From: Bacteroidota bacterium
GTDB lineage: Bacteria; Bacteroidota; Bacteroidia; Flavobacteriales_F; PHOS-HE28
NCBI GenBank assembly: GCA_018267155.1
Contig: JAFDZE010000015.1
Coordinates: 4,363-58,955, forward strand
Direction of reading: 5' to 3'
Length of the DNA stretch: 54,593 nucleotides
The notes beneath the pieces are model-generated. The model made no database searches. It worked only from the letters and a program-made list of their open reading frames with translations, and had not been told where the DNA came from. Of the stretch, positions 29,901 through 35,990 are shown in pieces (within the stretch, counting starts at the first letter, position 1; each line of letters begins with the position of its first letter). The position numbers were made by a program, and so were the translations under genes.

Positions 29901-30047
29901 AGCACGGAACGCCCGGGTACGGGGTGGAACGGCGAACTCGATGGGATGGAGGCGCCGGTGGATGTATACGTGTGGAAGGTCACGGGCCGTGAGCGCTACG
30001 GAACGGGCCATGTGGACCGCATGGGCCATGTGACCCTCATGCGCTGA
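20961..30047 (+). CDS. Second giant T9SS repeat adhesin with PKD and type B (CHU_C) domains
   Basis: This 3028-residue surface or secreted protein is a T9SS client. I chose the ATG at 20961 because it gives a compact signal peptide (MIRALMAVLLVLAGGAVRA) and follows a good promoter; an in-frame start at 20787 would precede that promoter. Domains in order: a Cys-rich head (about 20-275, with WNVSWNICCRSN and LIGTVMRDITFVV), a spacer (about 275-383), 30 repeat units of about 79 residues (384-2766), two PKD-like domains (TYAWDFGNGQAGVGG, YEWDFAGLGTSTE), and a T9SS type B tail (PDAFTPNGDGVNDVF, FMVFDRWGLEIF). Unit 13 differs in type. Unlike the first giant gene it has no adjacent porP/sprF gene, so it may share a partner encoded elsewhere. 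The ligand is unknown. Confidence 0.9.
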   Translation: MIRALMAVLLVLAGGAVRAGHYAGGSITWDCLGAGQYQINLDLFLDCSGFTIIPQDITFTSDCGTTFTVEDLQPVSQQEVSQLCAAQLASSTCNGGALPGITWYRFTTVQNLPPCDSWNVSWNICCRSNSINLTGNQGMFIDAQINTLDAPCDDSPVFTDQSLPYVCVDQPVYYNFGVNEPDGNTLVYSLISGQYFNGTNEQPLVYQPGFSGAFPVPGITVDPITGQIAFTPSAIGNYVVVMEVAEYDGLGNLIGTVMRDITFVVIACTGNVPQTQGVVNNTAGILTSPSSIEVCDGQAFCVDVQFTDADPGTILQVVSQATALLPGATFNVLGTNPATAHICWTGDVNYSPVNVLVQADDGNCPIENTASLAINIISVAGGGPPPSPGTNGSVQICPGANAFFLVSVLGGTPDVNGFWTGPDGAAHNSEFNPLLDPPGVYTYTTGNACAFATATATISFAAAPDAGTDGTLTVCSDAAPSDLFSSLGGTPSMSGSWTMPGGASFSGTYDPTVNTPGAYVYTVVGGGGCPGASATVTVTEITAPEAGTDGAATFCTNGGAQNLIGFLGGTPQLGGIWTDPLGAVFGGSYNPALHGPGTYTYTVVGGAPCGNASAVVQVTENALPDPGTSGVFSVCSNAAAFDLPDHLGGSPDAGGVWTAPGGGPHSTVYDPAIDVPGVYTYAVTGTAPCPSAAATVTVSENLAPDAGTDGTLNACSSGVPVNLFDQLIGAQSNGTWELPDGTPFTGVYDPAVHGPGIYTYSVPGLPPCALDQAIVTVSESAAPYAGADATSSVCANNLPTNLFPLIVGAPAGGAWTGPGGTPFTGVYDPLVHAPGTYTYTVAGVAPCPSDAATVTITESDPPFAGNDASITLCDQDAPEDLFLLLGGGADGGGFWTPPAGQPPFNGIYDPSTSIAGSYMYTVAGVAPCPFDVSTVTVSVVQQPYAGADTDLALCGNSAPTALIGVLTGADPGGAWTAPGGGVFGGTYDPALQAPGNYTYLLPATAPCVAAQAVVTVTESAAPFAGTDGAVTFCADAVPTALLPSLAGAGAGGAWTGPGGTPHSGVYDPAVDGPGVYTYTLTGTPPCVSDQAVVTVTENATPWAGTDGALDICSDAATVALFGMLGGTPDAGGTWTTPGGGAFGGTFDPAIDAPGPYVYTVNGIAPCGSDQSVVLVTIHAAPNAGVAGPLALCGDSPPTPLFSLLVGADAGGAWTTPGGGAFNGSYDPATDGPGDFTYTVQGAPACGSDQAIVTVSEDPPPFAGVDADLVICGSAPAALMLPLLGGADPGGSWTAPGGGAHSGSYDPAVDGPGVYVYTVSGSSACTNDMAAITVTEDVPSAATVGYAQPALCSSAGPIAVNLIGSTGGVFSAVPAGLALDALSGTIDPGTSDAGAYTITYALPTTGVCPAMTTTADISIAMAPDAGTDAALTVCDAGAPTALFALLGGAQVGGSWTVPGGGAFTGTYDPATHAPGVYTYTVVGTSPCPDAQAAVTVTETGSPDAGTDGLLTICSDGTSVGLLTALTGADPGGSWTAPGGGPHTGLVDPAVDAQGVYVYTLAAMAPCLGDQSEVTVTITPAPVAGTDGSVTVCDSGAPVVLLGVLSGAQPGGSWTGPGGAVFSGTYDPASDVSGPYTYTLVGAPPCMAAQAVVTVTETGSPQAGADGTITVCSNGATTGLFAALNGADPGGTWTAPGGAVHSGSFDPGTDPVGVYTYTLSATPPCTGDQSQVTVTVQAAPDAGIDGALTVCDLGGASALFTALTGADAGGVWTAPGGGAHSGSFDPTTDAPGIYTYTVIGVSPCATDQAAVSVTTTGSPDAGTDGALTLCSTGVPTGLFAALNGADPGGTWTAPGGAVHSGSFDPGIDPPGVYTYTLTAAPPCAGDQSQVTVTIQAAPEAGNDGALTVCDQGGASALFAALTGADAGGFWTAPGGGAHSGSFDPATDASGIYTYTVNGMAPCVTDEAEVTVTVTGSPDAGTDGVLSLCANGLPTMLFGALGGADAGGTWTAPGGAAHSGTLDPLLDGAGTYTYTIAALAPCTSDQATVTVGIQQPPQAGVDGALTVCDQGAPGALLAALTGADAGGTWTAPGGGPHSGSYDPAMDPEGDYTYTVSGMAPCPSDQAVVTVQETGSPQAGADGTLTLCASSGTFDLFSALTGADPGGAWIGPDGMPHASIIDPGTDMAGQYTYMLAATPPCTGDQSQVLVTLVAPPDPGADAAAVLCDMGQPVDLFTELSGAEAGGTWTSPGGGAHSGTYDPITDAPGDYTYTVVGTAPCGMAQAVVTVTETSAPDAGTSTVLDLCSTAGPVSLLVQLGGADPGGSWTGPGGAPHSGTFVPALDTPGDHTYTIAGTAPCPSASAVVTVQVEAAPDAGVDGGFTVCSGDAPFDLLVLLGGTPDPDGTWSDVLNAPFNGVFDPAVSIPGMYTYTVAGVVCPSDLATVLVNTVPGPNAGQDNAIAFCATDAPADLFGMLLGQPDQTGTWMDPDGQPFFGTLDPATAIPGNYTYTVATIAGACPDASATVHVTVNAPVNAGTVGNLALCSTSGPVSLITGLGGSPDPGGVWTDPLGTPFSGTFDPASAQPGVYTYTMQGAAPCPDASASINVELNAQPDAGQNVSIATCDQDAPFPLFAQLGGNPDAGGTWTLPDGGTGNGQFIPGSSTSGNYTYTLLGVSPCVNDQATITIAVSEGVQAGANASISVCADADPFVLFPLLGSGADAGGTWTAPGGGSWNGSIDPSSGTSGDYVYTVVAPAPCPVRMATVTVTINDVPSPLIVAEMADGCAPVEVTFSNANGDEGTYAWDFGNGQAGVGGAPEPVLYGESGHFEVALTVTSPAGCIGGTVLVGGIDVYARPEAAFSHGPDRLNSNAPEAFFQNASTGANAYEWDFAGLGTSTETNPSFTFPDGVEGVYTICLTAFASENCFDTACAEVRVPLGAGLFVPDAFTPNGDGVNDVFTPIVNGVLEEGYRFMVFDRWGLEIFSTERPGTGWNGELDGMEAPVDVYVWKVTGRERYGTGHVDRMGHVTLMR
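22110..29258 (+). repeat. 30 tandem ~79-residue coding repeats
   Basis: The units follow the pattern PDAGTDGxLTVC, LFxALxGADAGGTWTAPGG, SGSYDPATDAPGxYTYTV, APCxSDQAxVTVTE. I count 29 units of this type plus one divergent unit near 24966-25214. Each has one Cys near the start and one in the APC motif. Neighbouring units alternate linkers (TGSP and QAAP), which points to growth by two-unit duplications in the middle of the array. Confidence 0.95.
25926..26873 (+). repeat. Recent 474-bp (two-unit) tandem duplication inside the adhesin array
   Basis: Blocks 25926-26399 and 26400-26873 are each 474 bp (2 x 79 codons) and nearly identical over long stretches, for example around 25984-26080 and 26458-26554. 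Each block holds the same G8 tract, at 26213-26220 and 26687-26694, exactly 474 bp apart. This is the clearest recent duplication in the array. Confidence 0.85.
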
Positions 30048-30056
30048 CCGCCTTTC

Positions 30057-30075
30057 AAGGCTTTTCGCAGCCTTT
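30057..30075 (+). terminator. Weak candidate terminator after the second adhesin
   Basis: A 6-bp stem (AAGGCT and AGCCTT) with a 6-nt loop follows the adhesin stop by 9 bp and is followed by a short T-containing run. The stem is short, so the call is tentative. Confidence 0.35.
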
Positions 30076-30110
30076 GATCCTTATTGGCCATGACGGGCAT
30101 CCGCCCCGGT

Positions 30111-30118
30111 TATCTTCG
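30111..30118 (+). promoter_or_regulatory. Putative -7 box TATCTTCG for the glycosyltransferase-pyrC operon
   Basis: TATCTTCG resembles TAnnTTTG and lies 18 nt before the GTG at 30137. It supports that GTG as the start, because a start further upstream (for instance the in-frame TTG at 30074) would precede the predicted transcript. Confidence 0.4.
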
Positions 30119-30136
30119 GCACCCATTCACGCGCAC

Positions 30137-30877
30137 GTGGCGGAACGACTGGTCATCATACCCACCTACAACGAGCAGGAGAACATCCGGGAGATCCTCG
30201 GTCATGTGTTCCGGCTCGACCCCGCGTTCCATGTGCTCGTGGTGGATGATGGCTCCCCGGACGGTACGGCCGGCACCGTGAAGGAGCTTCAGGCGGAGTA
30301 CCCCGATCGTCTTCACCTGCTGGAGCGCTCCGGCAAGCTCGGCCTCGGTACCGCGTACATCATGGGTTTCAAGTGGGCGTTGGAGCGTGGATACATGTAT
30401 ATCTTCGAGATGGACGCCGACTTCAGCCACGATCCCGATGATCTGGTACGTCTTTATAAGGCCTGTGCGAAGGACGGTGCCGACATGAGCATCGGGTCGC
30501 GCTACGTGAAGGGCGGCCATGTGCGCGACTGGTCGTGGGATCGAATCCTGCTCAGTTGGAGCGCCTCGATGTACGTGCGTTCCATCCTTTGGCTGGGCGT
30601 TCGCGACACCACGGCCGGTTTCGTGTGCTATCATGAGCGCGTGCTGCGCACACTCGCATTGGACGATATCCGCTTCGTGGGCTACGCGTTCCAGATCGAG
30701 ATGAAGTACCGCGCGCGCCTGGCCGGCTTCCGCATCGCCGAAGTGCCCATCACCTTCGTGGACCGGTTGAAAGGGACCAGCAAGATGAGCGCCAACATTT
30801 TCCGCGAAGCGGTGCTCGGTGTGTGGCGCATGAAATTCGCGGTGAAACAACGGAGGGCCGAGTTCGCACTGCCATGA
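30137..30877 (+). CDS. Polyprenol monophosphomannose synthase-like GT2 glycosyltransferase
   Basis: This 246-residue family 2 glycosyltransferase resembles dolichol/polyprenol phosphate mannose synthase, which moves a sugar from a nucleotide donor to a polyprenyl phosphate at the inner membrane. Visible motifs are RLVIIPTYNEQENI at the N-terminus, VVDDGSPDGT (nucleotide-sugar binding) and EMDADFSHDPDDL (DxD-type metal site). There is no C-terminal membrane domain, as in the short soluble members. The GTG start puts the fold at residue 3, as usual for the family. Its stop overlaps the dihydroorotase start (ATGA), so the two are translationally coupled. The exact sugar and acceptor are not shown by the sequence. 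Confidence 0.88.
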   Translation: MAERLVIIPTYNEQENIREILGHVFRLDPAFHVLVVDDGSPDGTAGTVKELQAEYPDRLHLLERSGKLGLGTAYIMGFKWALERGYMYIFEMDADFSHDPDDLVRLYKACAKDGADMSIGSRYVKGGHVRDWSWDRILLSWSASMYVRSILWLGVRDTTAGFVCYHERVLRTLALDDIRFVGYAFQIEMKYRARLAGFRIAEVPITFVDRLKGTSKMSANIFREAVLGVWRMKFAVKQRRAEFALP

Positions 30878-32211
30878 ACGGCTGGCTCATACGCGGGGCC
30901 CGGGTGGTGAACGAGGGCCGGACATACGAGGCGGATGTGCTGGTGCGCGACGACCGCATTGAACGACTGGCCCCCGAGGGGATCGGAGCCGTCAGCGGCG
31001 TGAACGAGGTTGATGCGGACGGAAAATACCTGTTACCGGGTTGTATCGACGACCAGGTCCACTTCCGCGAGCCGGGCCTCACGCACAAGGATGACATCAC
31101 CCACGGGGCTGTGGCAGCGGTGGCCGGAGGGGTCACCAGCTTCATGGAGATGCCGAACACGGTGCCCAACACCCTCACGCAAGAACTTCTTGAAGAAAAG
31201 TATCGTATCGCCGCGCGGTCGAGCGTGGCCAACTATTCCTTCTTCATGGGCGTGTCCAACACGAACATGGACGAGGTGTTGCGCACCGACCCGCGCACCG
31301 TCTGCGGGTTGAAGGCCTTCCTGGGCAGCAGTACGGGCGACATGCTGGTGAACGAGGAGCGCTCGTTGGATGAGCTGTTCCGGAAGGCGCACATGATCCT
31401 GGCCGTGCATGCCGAGGACGAGCCCACCATCCGGGCGAACACGGCGGCAGCCGTGGCCCGATACGGAAATAATATACCTGTTGAAGAGCATCCGTACATC
31501 CGGAGCGCGGAAGCGTGCTGGCTGAGCAGCAGCCGGGCCGTCGCACGGGCGAAGGAACACGGTACACGCTTGCACGTCCTGCACATCAGCACGGCGCGTG
31601 AGTTGGAACTGTTCGCACCTGGACCGGTGGAAGGGAAGCGCATCACGGCGGAGGCGTGTGTTCATCACCTCTGGTTCACGCAGGAGGACCACACCAGGCT
31701 GGGTACACGGATCAAGTGGAACCCGGCGGTGAAGACCGCCGTGGATCGTGAAGCGCTCCGCCGTGCCGTGGCCGAAGGCCGCATCGATGTGGTGGCCACC
31801 GATCACGCGCCGCATACGCTCGGTGAGAAGGCGGAGCCGTACCTGCGTTGCCCGAGCGGGGCACCCCTCGTGCAGCATTCGCTGGTGGCCATGCTGGAAC
31901 TGACCCGTCAGGGTGTCTTCAGCATCGAGCAGGTGGTGGAGCGCATGAGCCATATGCCCGCACGATTGTTCCAGGTGAAGGACCGTGGCTTCATCCGCGC
32001 AGGAGCCTTCGCCGATCTGGTGTTGGTGGACCTCAACGACCCTTGGACGGTCGGCGCGGACAACATCCTGTACAAGTGCGGTTGGTCGCCCTTGGAAGGT
32101 CAACGTTTCCATGCGCGGGTACGGAAGACCTGGGTGAATGGCCGTCTTGTTCATTCGGATGGTGTGGTGGACCGGACCCTGCGCGGTGAACGACTGCTCT
32201 TCGACCGATGA
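30874..32211 (+). CDS. pyrC: Dihydroorotase
   Basis: This 445-residue amidohydrolase catalyses the ring closure of N-carbamoyl-aspartate to dihydroorotate in pyrimidine synthesis. The metal-site motif is DDQVHFREPGLTHKDD (about 59-74): the first His of the usual HxH is Gln61, while His63 remains. From memory this Gln is shared by Flavobacteria and Bacteroides relatives, so I do not take it as a defect. Other conserved parts are SFMEMPNTVPNTLTQ, LAVHAEDE, LHVLHIST and VVATDHAPHTLGEK, which holds the catalytic Asp. The ATG at 30874 overlaps the preceding stop by 4 bp; the next gene overlaps in the same way, giving a three-gene coupled operon. Confidence 0.93.
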   Translation: MNGWLIRGARVVNEGRTYEADVLVRDDRIERLAPEGIGAVSGVNEVDADGKYLLPGCIDDQVHFREPGLTHKDDITHGAVAAVAGGVTSFMEMPNTVPNTLTQELLEEKYRIAARSSVANYSFFMGVSNTNMDEVLRTDPRTVCGLKAFLGSSTGDMLVNEERSLDELFRKAHMILAVHAEDEPTIRANTAAAVARYGNNIPVEEHPYIRSAEACWLSSSRAVARAKEHGTRLHVLHISTARELELFAPGPVEGKRITAEACVHHLWFTQEDHTRLGTRIKWNPAVKTAVDREALRRAVAEGRIDVVATDHAPHTLGEKAEPYLRCPSGAPLVQHSLVAMLELTRQGVFSIEQVVERMSHMPARLFQVKDRGFIRAGAFADLVLVDLNDPWTVGADNILYKCGWSPLEGQRFHARVRKTWVNGRLVHSDGVVDRTLRGERLLFDR

Positions 32212-32534
32212 GAACGTGGGTCGTCATCCTGGTGGTGATCATGGCGGCGTGCGGAACGGCCGAGGAGAGCCCCGTTGGGCTGATGCCCCGTGATACATTC
32301 ATCGAGGTATTACTGCAGGCACACCTCATCGAAGCCGCCACCGCCGATCAGGCGCATGCGGACAGCGCGTGGGCGGAGATGTTCGCCGCTCAGGGGGTGG
32401 ACCGTGATCGGTTCCGCACCACCTACGCATGGTACACGGAGCATCCCGCCGAGTTGAAGGCCGTGTACAACGAGGTACTCACCGGCCTGCAACAACGGGT
32501 GGATCGGCCGGACAGCGCCAAGGTGATTCACTGA
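32208..32534 (+). CDS. DUF4296 domain-containing lipoprotein
   Basis: This 108-residue protein has a lipoprotein signal (MRTWVVILVVIMAAC, lipidated Cys15) and one small helical domain with the DUF4296 pattern (FIEVLLQAHLIEAATADQA, YAWYTEHPAELKAVYNEVL). The function of DUF4296 is unknown. The start overlaps the dihydroorotase stop (ATGA). Its 3' end overlaps the convergent epimerase gene by 7 bp. Its place after a polyprenyl-sugar synthase and pyrC is, as I recall, conserved in Flavobacteriia, which suggests an envelope rather than a pyrimidine role. Confidence 0.85.
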   Translation: MRTWVVILVVIMAACGTAEESPVGLMPRDTFIEVLLQAHLIEAATADQAHADSAWAEMFAAQGVDRDRFRTTYAWYTEHPAELKAVYNEVLTGLQQRVDRPDSAKVIH

Positions 32535-33532
32535 CCGCGCAGGAACCGCTCGGTATTCACCACCGCTTCCACCGCCTTGCGGAAGTCCATGTCCAGCAAG
32601 GTTCTGGCCTTTGAGCCATCGTACAGGCGCGGGTGCGAGGCCGTTCTCGCGGATGCCTTCGTCACCAGCGATCTCCCGCCGAACAGTGTGCGCAAGCGTT
32701 CCAAACGCCACGCACAATCCAGCACCCATGGGGCGATGGGAATGGTGGGCTCGCGCTGACCCGCGGTCCGGGCGATCGTGCGGAAAAGATCCTTGTACGT
32801 GATGTTCTCCCCAACGAGCAGGTGGCGTTCGCCCGGGACTCCGGTGTCCATGAGGCGCACCAGGGCGATGGCCACGTCCCGTGCGTCCACTACGGCGTTG
32901 CTGCCCTTCGGATGGAAGTGCGAGCCCTTGCGCATGCGTTCCACCATGGTGAGGCTGCTGCGGCCGTGCCGGGGCCCTGGCCCGATGATCACACAGGGAT
33001 TCACCATCACCGCGTGCAGCCCTTCGGCGATACCGCGTTGCACCTCCATTTCCGCGCCGTGTTTGCTCAGGGCGTAATCCGATGCGGGGCCCTCCTCGTT
33101 GAACGGATCGTTCTCGTTGTCGCCCAATGGACTGTTGACCGAGCCGATCGTGGCCGTGCTGCTCACATGCGCCAATCGCATGACACCAGCGGCCAGCATG
33201 GCGTTCACCACATTGGCGGTACCGGTGATGTTGTTCGCGAACAGCGCGGGGCGATCGCGTGGGTCGAAGGAGACGAGTGCCGCGCAATGGAACACCTGTC
33301 CGGTACCCTGCATGGCCGCGCTCAAGCTTTCGGTGTCGAGCAGGTCACCTTCCGCCCAGTGGATCCTGGCGAAGCGCGCATCACCATCAGCATGGTAGTG
33401 TCGCAGTACCCGGCGCACGAAGTCGCGATCGCTGCCGGGCCGATGCAACGCACGCACGGTACGGCCTTGGTCGATCAGCCTGTCCAGCACGTGGGCGCCC
33501 ACAATGCCGGTGCCTCCGGTTACCAGATCCAT
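32528..33532 (-). CDS. NAD-dependent epimerase/dehydratase (extended SDR) family protein
   Basis: This 334-residue extended short-chain dehydrogenase has the Rossmann motif TGGTGIVG (5-12) and the catalytic Tyr153-Lys157 pair in SDYALSKHGAE, with Ser/Thr in VSSTATIG. I start it at the ATG at 33532, which begins directly with the Rossmann strand; a longer frame would run over the tyrS promoter and start. It resembles nucleoside-sugar epimerases and dihydroflavonol-reductase-like proteins; the substrate is not predictable. It is divergent from tyrS and its end overlaps the DUF4296 gene tail to tail. Confidence 0.88.
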   Translation of the reverse strand: MDLVTGGTGIVGAHVLDRLIDQGRTVRALHRPGSDRDFVRRVLRHYHADGDARFARIHWAEGDLLDTESLSAAMQGTGQVFHCAALVSFDPRDRPALFANNITGTANVVNAMLAAGVMRLAHVSSTATIGSVNSPLGDNENDPFNEEGPASDYALSKHGAEMEVQRGIAEGLHAVMVNPCVIIGPGPRHGRSSLTMVERMRKGSHFHPKGSNAVVDARDVAIALVRLMDTGVPGERHLLVGENITYKDLFRTIARTAGQREPTIPIAPWVLDCAWRLERLRTLFGGRSLVTKASARTASHPRLYDGSKARTLLDMDFRKAVEAVVNTERFLRGQ

Positions 33533-33661
33533 CTCATTCAGGCCGCAACCATGCTTGTCGGTGACCGGGCGAATGTCCGCAGAAGTGTCGAGTTGACACA
33601 TGAGGATGGTGGTTGCCGCCTCGAGGACCGTCGCGCACCGCGGCAATTTCGGCCCCTCCGG

Positions 33662-33669
33662 TACATTCG
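33662..33669 (+). promoter_or_regulatory. -7 box TACATTCG immediately upstream of tyrS
   Basis: TACATTCG (TAnnTTTG with one change) ends 6 nt before the tyrS ATG. If used, transcription would begin at or next to the start codon, giving a leaderless mRNA. Confidence 0.5.
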
Positions 33670-33675
33670 CCGCCA

Positions 33676-34962
33676 ATGAACACGGTACGCGATCACGTCG
33701 AAGAGCTGACCTGGCGCGGCTTGCTGCACGACAGCATGCCCGGCACCCGGGAGTACCTGAACCAGGGCCCGGTCAGCGGTTACATCGGCTTCGATCCCAC
33801 GGCGGACAGCCTGCATGTGGGCAACATGGTGCAGATCATGATGCTCAAGCACTTCCAGGAGAGCGGGCATCGGCCGATCGCCCTTGTGGGCGGGGCCACG
33901 GGCATGGTGGGCGATCCCAGCGGCAAGAAGAGCGAGCGCAACCTGTTGGACGAGGAGACGCTCCGCCACAATCAGCGCTGTGTGGGCGATCAACTGGCCC
34001 GCTTCATCGACTTCGGATCCAGGACCCGGCCCGCTGAACTGGTGAACAACTACGACTGGTTCAAGGACATGGGCTTCCTGCGCTTCATCCGCGAGGTGGG
34101 CAAGCACATCAGCGTGGGTTACATGCTGGCGAAGGACAGCGTGAAGAACCGGATGGAGAGCGGCATCAGCTTCACCGAGTTCACCTATCAACTGGTACAG
34201 GGGTATGATTTCTACTGGCTGTCCAAGAACAAGGGCTGCAGGCTGCAGATGGGCGGGAGTGACCAGTGGGGCAACATCACCACGGGTGCCGAATTGATCC
34301 GCCGCATGGATGGTGGCGAGGCCTTCGCGCTCACCACACCGCTGCTCACGAAAGCCGACGGGAGCAAGTTCGGCAAGAGCGAAGGCGGGAACATCTGGCT
34401 GGATGCGGCCCGCACATCACCGTACAAATATTACCAGTTCTGGGTGAATGCCACGGATGCCGACGCGGCACGGTTCGCGCACATCTTCACCGTGTGGCCG
34501 AGAGAGCGGGTGGAGGCCCTGGTCGCTGAGCACGCGCGGGCCCCGCATCTGCGGCAGTTGCAGAAGGAAGTAGCGGCGGCGATCACCGTGATGACGCACG
34601 GTCGGAGCGAGCTGGACGCGGCCCTGCGGGCTACGGAGATCCTCTTCGGGGGCGGAACATCCGAAGCGCTGGGGTCATTGAGCGAGAAGCAGTGGCTCGA
34701 CGTGTTCGATGGCGTGCCGCAGGCTGAGGTGCCTCGCGACGCCCTATCGTCGGGTGTGCCCATCGTGGACCTGCTCAGCGAGCGCTCCGGATTCCTGCCC
34801 AGCAAGGGGGAGGCCAGGCGGGCGCTGAAGGAAGGCAGCATCAGCGTGAACAAGACCAGAGCGGAGGAAGGGCGGGTCATCGGTACGGACGACCTCATCA
34901 GCGGTCGCTTCATCCTGCTGCAACGCGGGAAAAAGAACTACTTCCTGTTGAAACTGGGCTGA
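33676..34962 (+). CDS. tyrS: Tyrosine--tRNA ligase
   Basis: This 428-residue class I aminoacyl-tRNA synthetase charges tRNA-Tyr. The HIGH-type motif is HVGN (47-50) in [13 protein letters not shown], and the KMSKS-type loop is KFGKS (231-235). [14 protein letters not shown] marks the tyrosine site, and an S4 RNA-binding domain forms the C-terminus (about 360-428, [18 protein letters not shown]). The length is standard for bacterial TyrRS. The ATG at 33676 is chosen over an upstream in-frame start because a -7 box ends only 6 nt before it and the protein begins as family members do. Confidence 0.96.
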   Translation: MNTVRDHVEELTWRGLLHDSMPGTREYLNQGPVSGYIGFDPTADSLHVGNMVQIMMLKHFQESGHRPIALVGGATGMVGDPSGKKSERNLLDEETLRHNQRCVGDQLARFIDFGSRTRPAELVNNYDWFKDMGFLRFIREVGKHISVGYMLAKDSVKNRMESGISFTEFTYQLVQGYDFYWLSKNKGCRLQMGGSDQWGNITTGAELIRRMDGGEAFALTTPLLTKADGSKFGKSEGGNIWLDAARTSPYKYYQFWVNATDADAARFAHIFTVWPRERVEALVAEHARAPHLRQLQKEVAAAITVMTHGRSELDAALRATEILFGGGTSEALGSLSEKQWLDVFDGVPQAEVPRDALSSGVPIVDLLSERSGFLPSKGEARRALKEGSISVNKTRAEEGRVIGTDDLISGRFILLQRGKKNYFLLKLG

Positions 34963-34967
34963 CCCCG

Positions 34968-35969
34968 TCAATCCACCATCAGGTTGCAGCCCCGCACATC
35001 ACTGTTGTCGGTCCGGCCGAGCACCTCGAAAGAGCCATCGGGCCGCTGACGGCCGAGATCCTGGGTACCGATGAACGGGCAACTGGCGATGTTGCACAGG
35101 TCGATCACATCGATGCCGCCGACCCGTCCGAAAGATACCGATGAAAAGGGGTCGTCCAGTTCCCGCAAGCGCACGCGCATCCATGGCGGGCAGCGGTACA
35201 GGCCGTGCCCGGTGCTCCAGGCTTGCGAAAGCAGTTCGGTCATGCCGTATTCGCTGTGGATGACGGGCACCCGGAAGGCCGTGGTGAGGATGCGGTGAAG
35301 TTCTTCGCGTACGATCTCCGGTCTCCGCCCCTTCATGCCCCCGGTCTCCATGATCGTGACGTGTTCCAGTGGCATCGGGTATTGTTCGGCAAGGTCCAGT
35401 AGTGCGAAGGGTACGCCCAGCAGCAGGGTCTTTTTCCGTTCGCCCTCGGATCGGCGGAGCAACGTGGCGAGATCATCGTACTTGTACAGGTAGGTGCCGC
35501 TGAGCGGATCGCCGGACAGTTCGATCAATACGCGGGCCATGTGAACGAGCGAGCTGCCCTCGCGCTCGAGGTACGCGGGCAGCAGTGCGAGGATGCGCCA
35601 TCCGGATGGATGGCCATATACCGCCTGGAACGAAGTGAGGAAGGAGCGATCGTACAACGCGGGCCATGGAACAGCGTGGCGAGCGGTGGTGGTGCCCGTG
35701 GTGCCGCTGCTGGTGAACGTGACCGCCGGTTCCAGACCCTCAAGCAGCACTTTCTGGTCGCGGAAGGTCGAGATGGGCAGGAATGGGATGTCCTCCAACG
35801 TGCGTACACCGCCGGGGTCGCGGCCCAACGCGTTCAAGAAGGCGCGATAAACGGGGTTCCGTGCGGCGTGCAGGTGGAACAGATCCAGCGCCAAGGACCG
35901 GAACGCCGCATCGTTCCCGATCACGAAGGGGCGGTCCTGCAGATCGGAGGGGATGGGGATCACGGCCAA
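34968..35969 (-). CDS. LuxE/PaaK-like acyl ligase (acyl transferase family)
   Basis: This 333-residue protein resembles the acyl-protein synthetase LuxE and PaaK-type adenylate-forming ligases. The Thr/Ser/Gly-rich phosphate loop FTSSGTTGTTTARH (85-98) and the later SEYGMTELLSQAW (adenylate-binding Y-G-M-T-E) are diagnostic. The apparent start is a TTG at 35969, 21 bp from the divergent lipoprotein gene; no ATG fits. No luciferase or fatty-acid reductase genes are nearby, so a bioluminescence role is not implied. Short LuxE-like proteins of this type are common in Bacteroidota with unknown substrates. The stop is 5 bp from the convergent tyrS stop. Confidence 0.82.
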   Translation of the reverse strand: MAVIPIPSDLQDRPFVIGNDAAFRSLALDLFHLHAARNPVYRAFLNALGRDPGGVRTLEDIPFLPISTFRDQKVLLEGLEPAVTFTSSGTTGTTTARHAVPWPALYDRSFLTSFQAVYGHPSGWRILALLPAYLEREGSSLVHMARVLIELSGDPLSGTYLYKYDDLATLLRRSEGERKKTLLLGVPFALLDLAEQYPMPLEHVTIMETGGMKGRRPEIVREELHRILTTAFRVPVIHSEYGMTELLSQAWSTGHGLYRCPPWMRVRLRELDDPFSSVSFGRVGGIDVIDLCNIASCPFIGTQDLGRQRPDGSFEVLGRTDNSDVRGCNLMVD

Positions 35970-35976
35970 GCTGTGC

Positions 35977-35984
35977 TACATTTG
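35977..35984 (+). promoter_or_regulatory. Perfect -7 box TACATTTG next to a start codon
   Basis: TACATTTG matches TAnnTTTG exactly and ends 6 nt before the ATG at 35991. It supports that start and predicts a leaderless or near-leaderless transcript. Confidence 0.55.
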
Positions 35985-35990
35985 AGGTCG

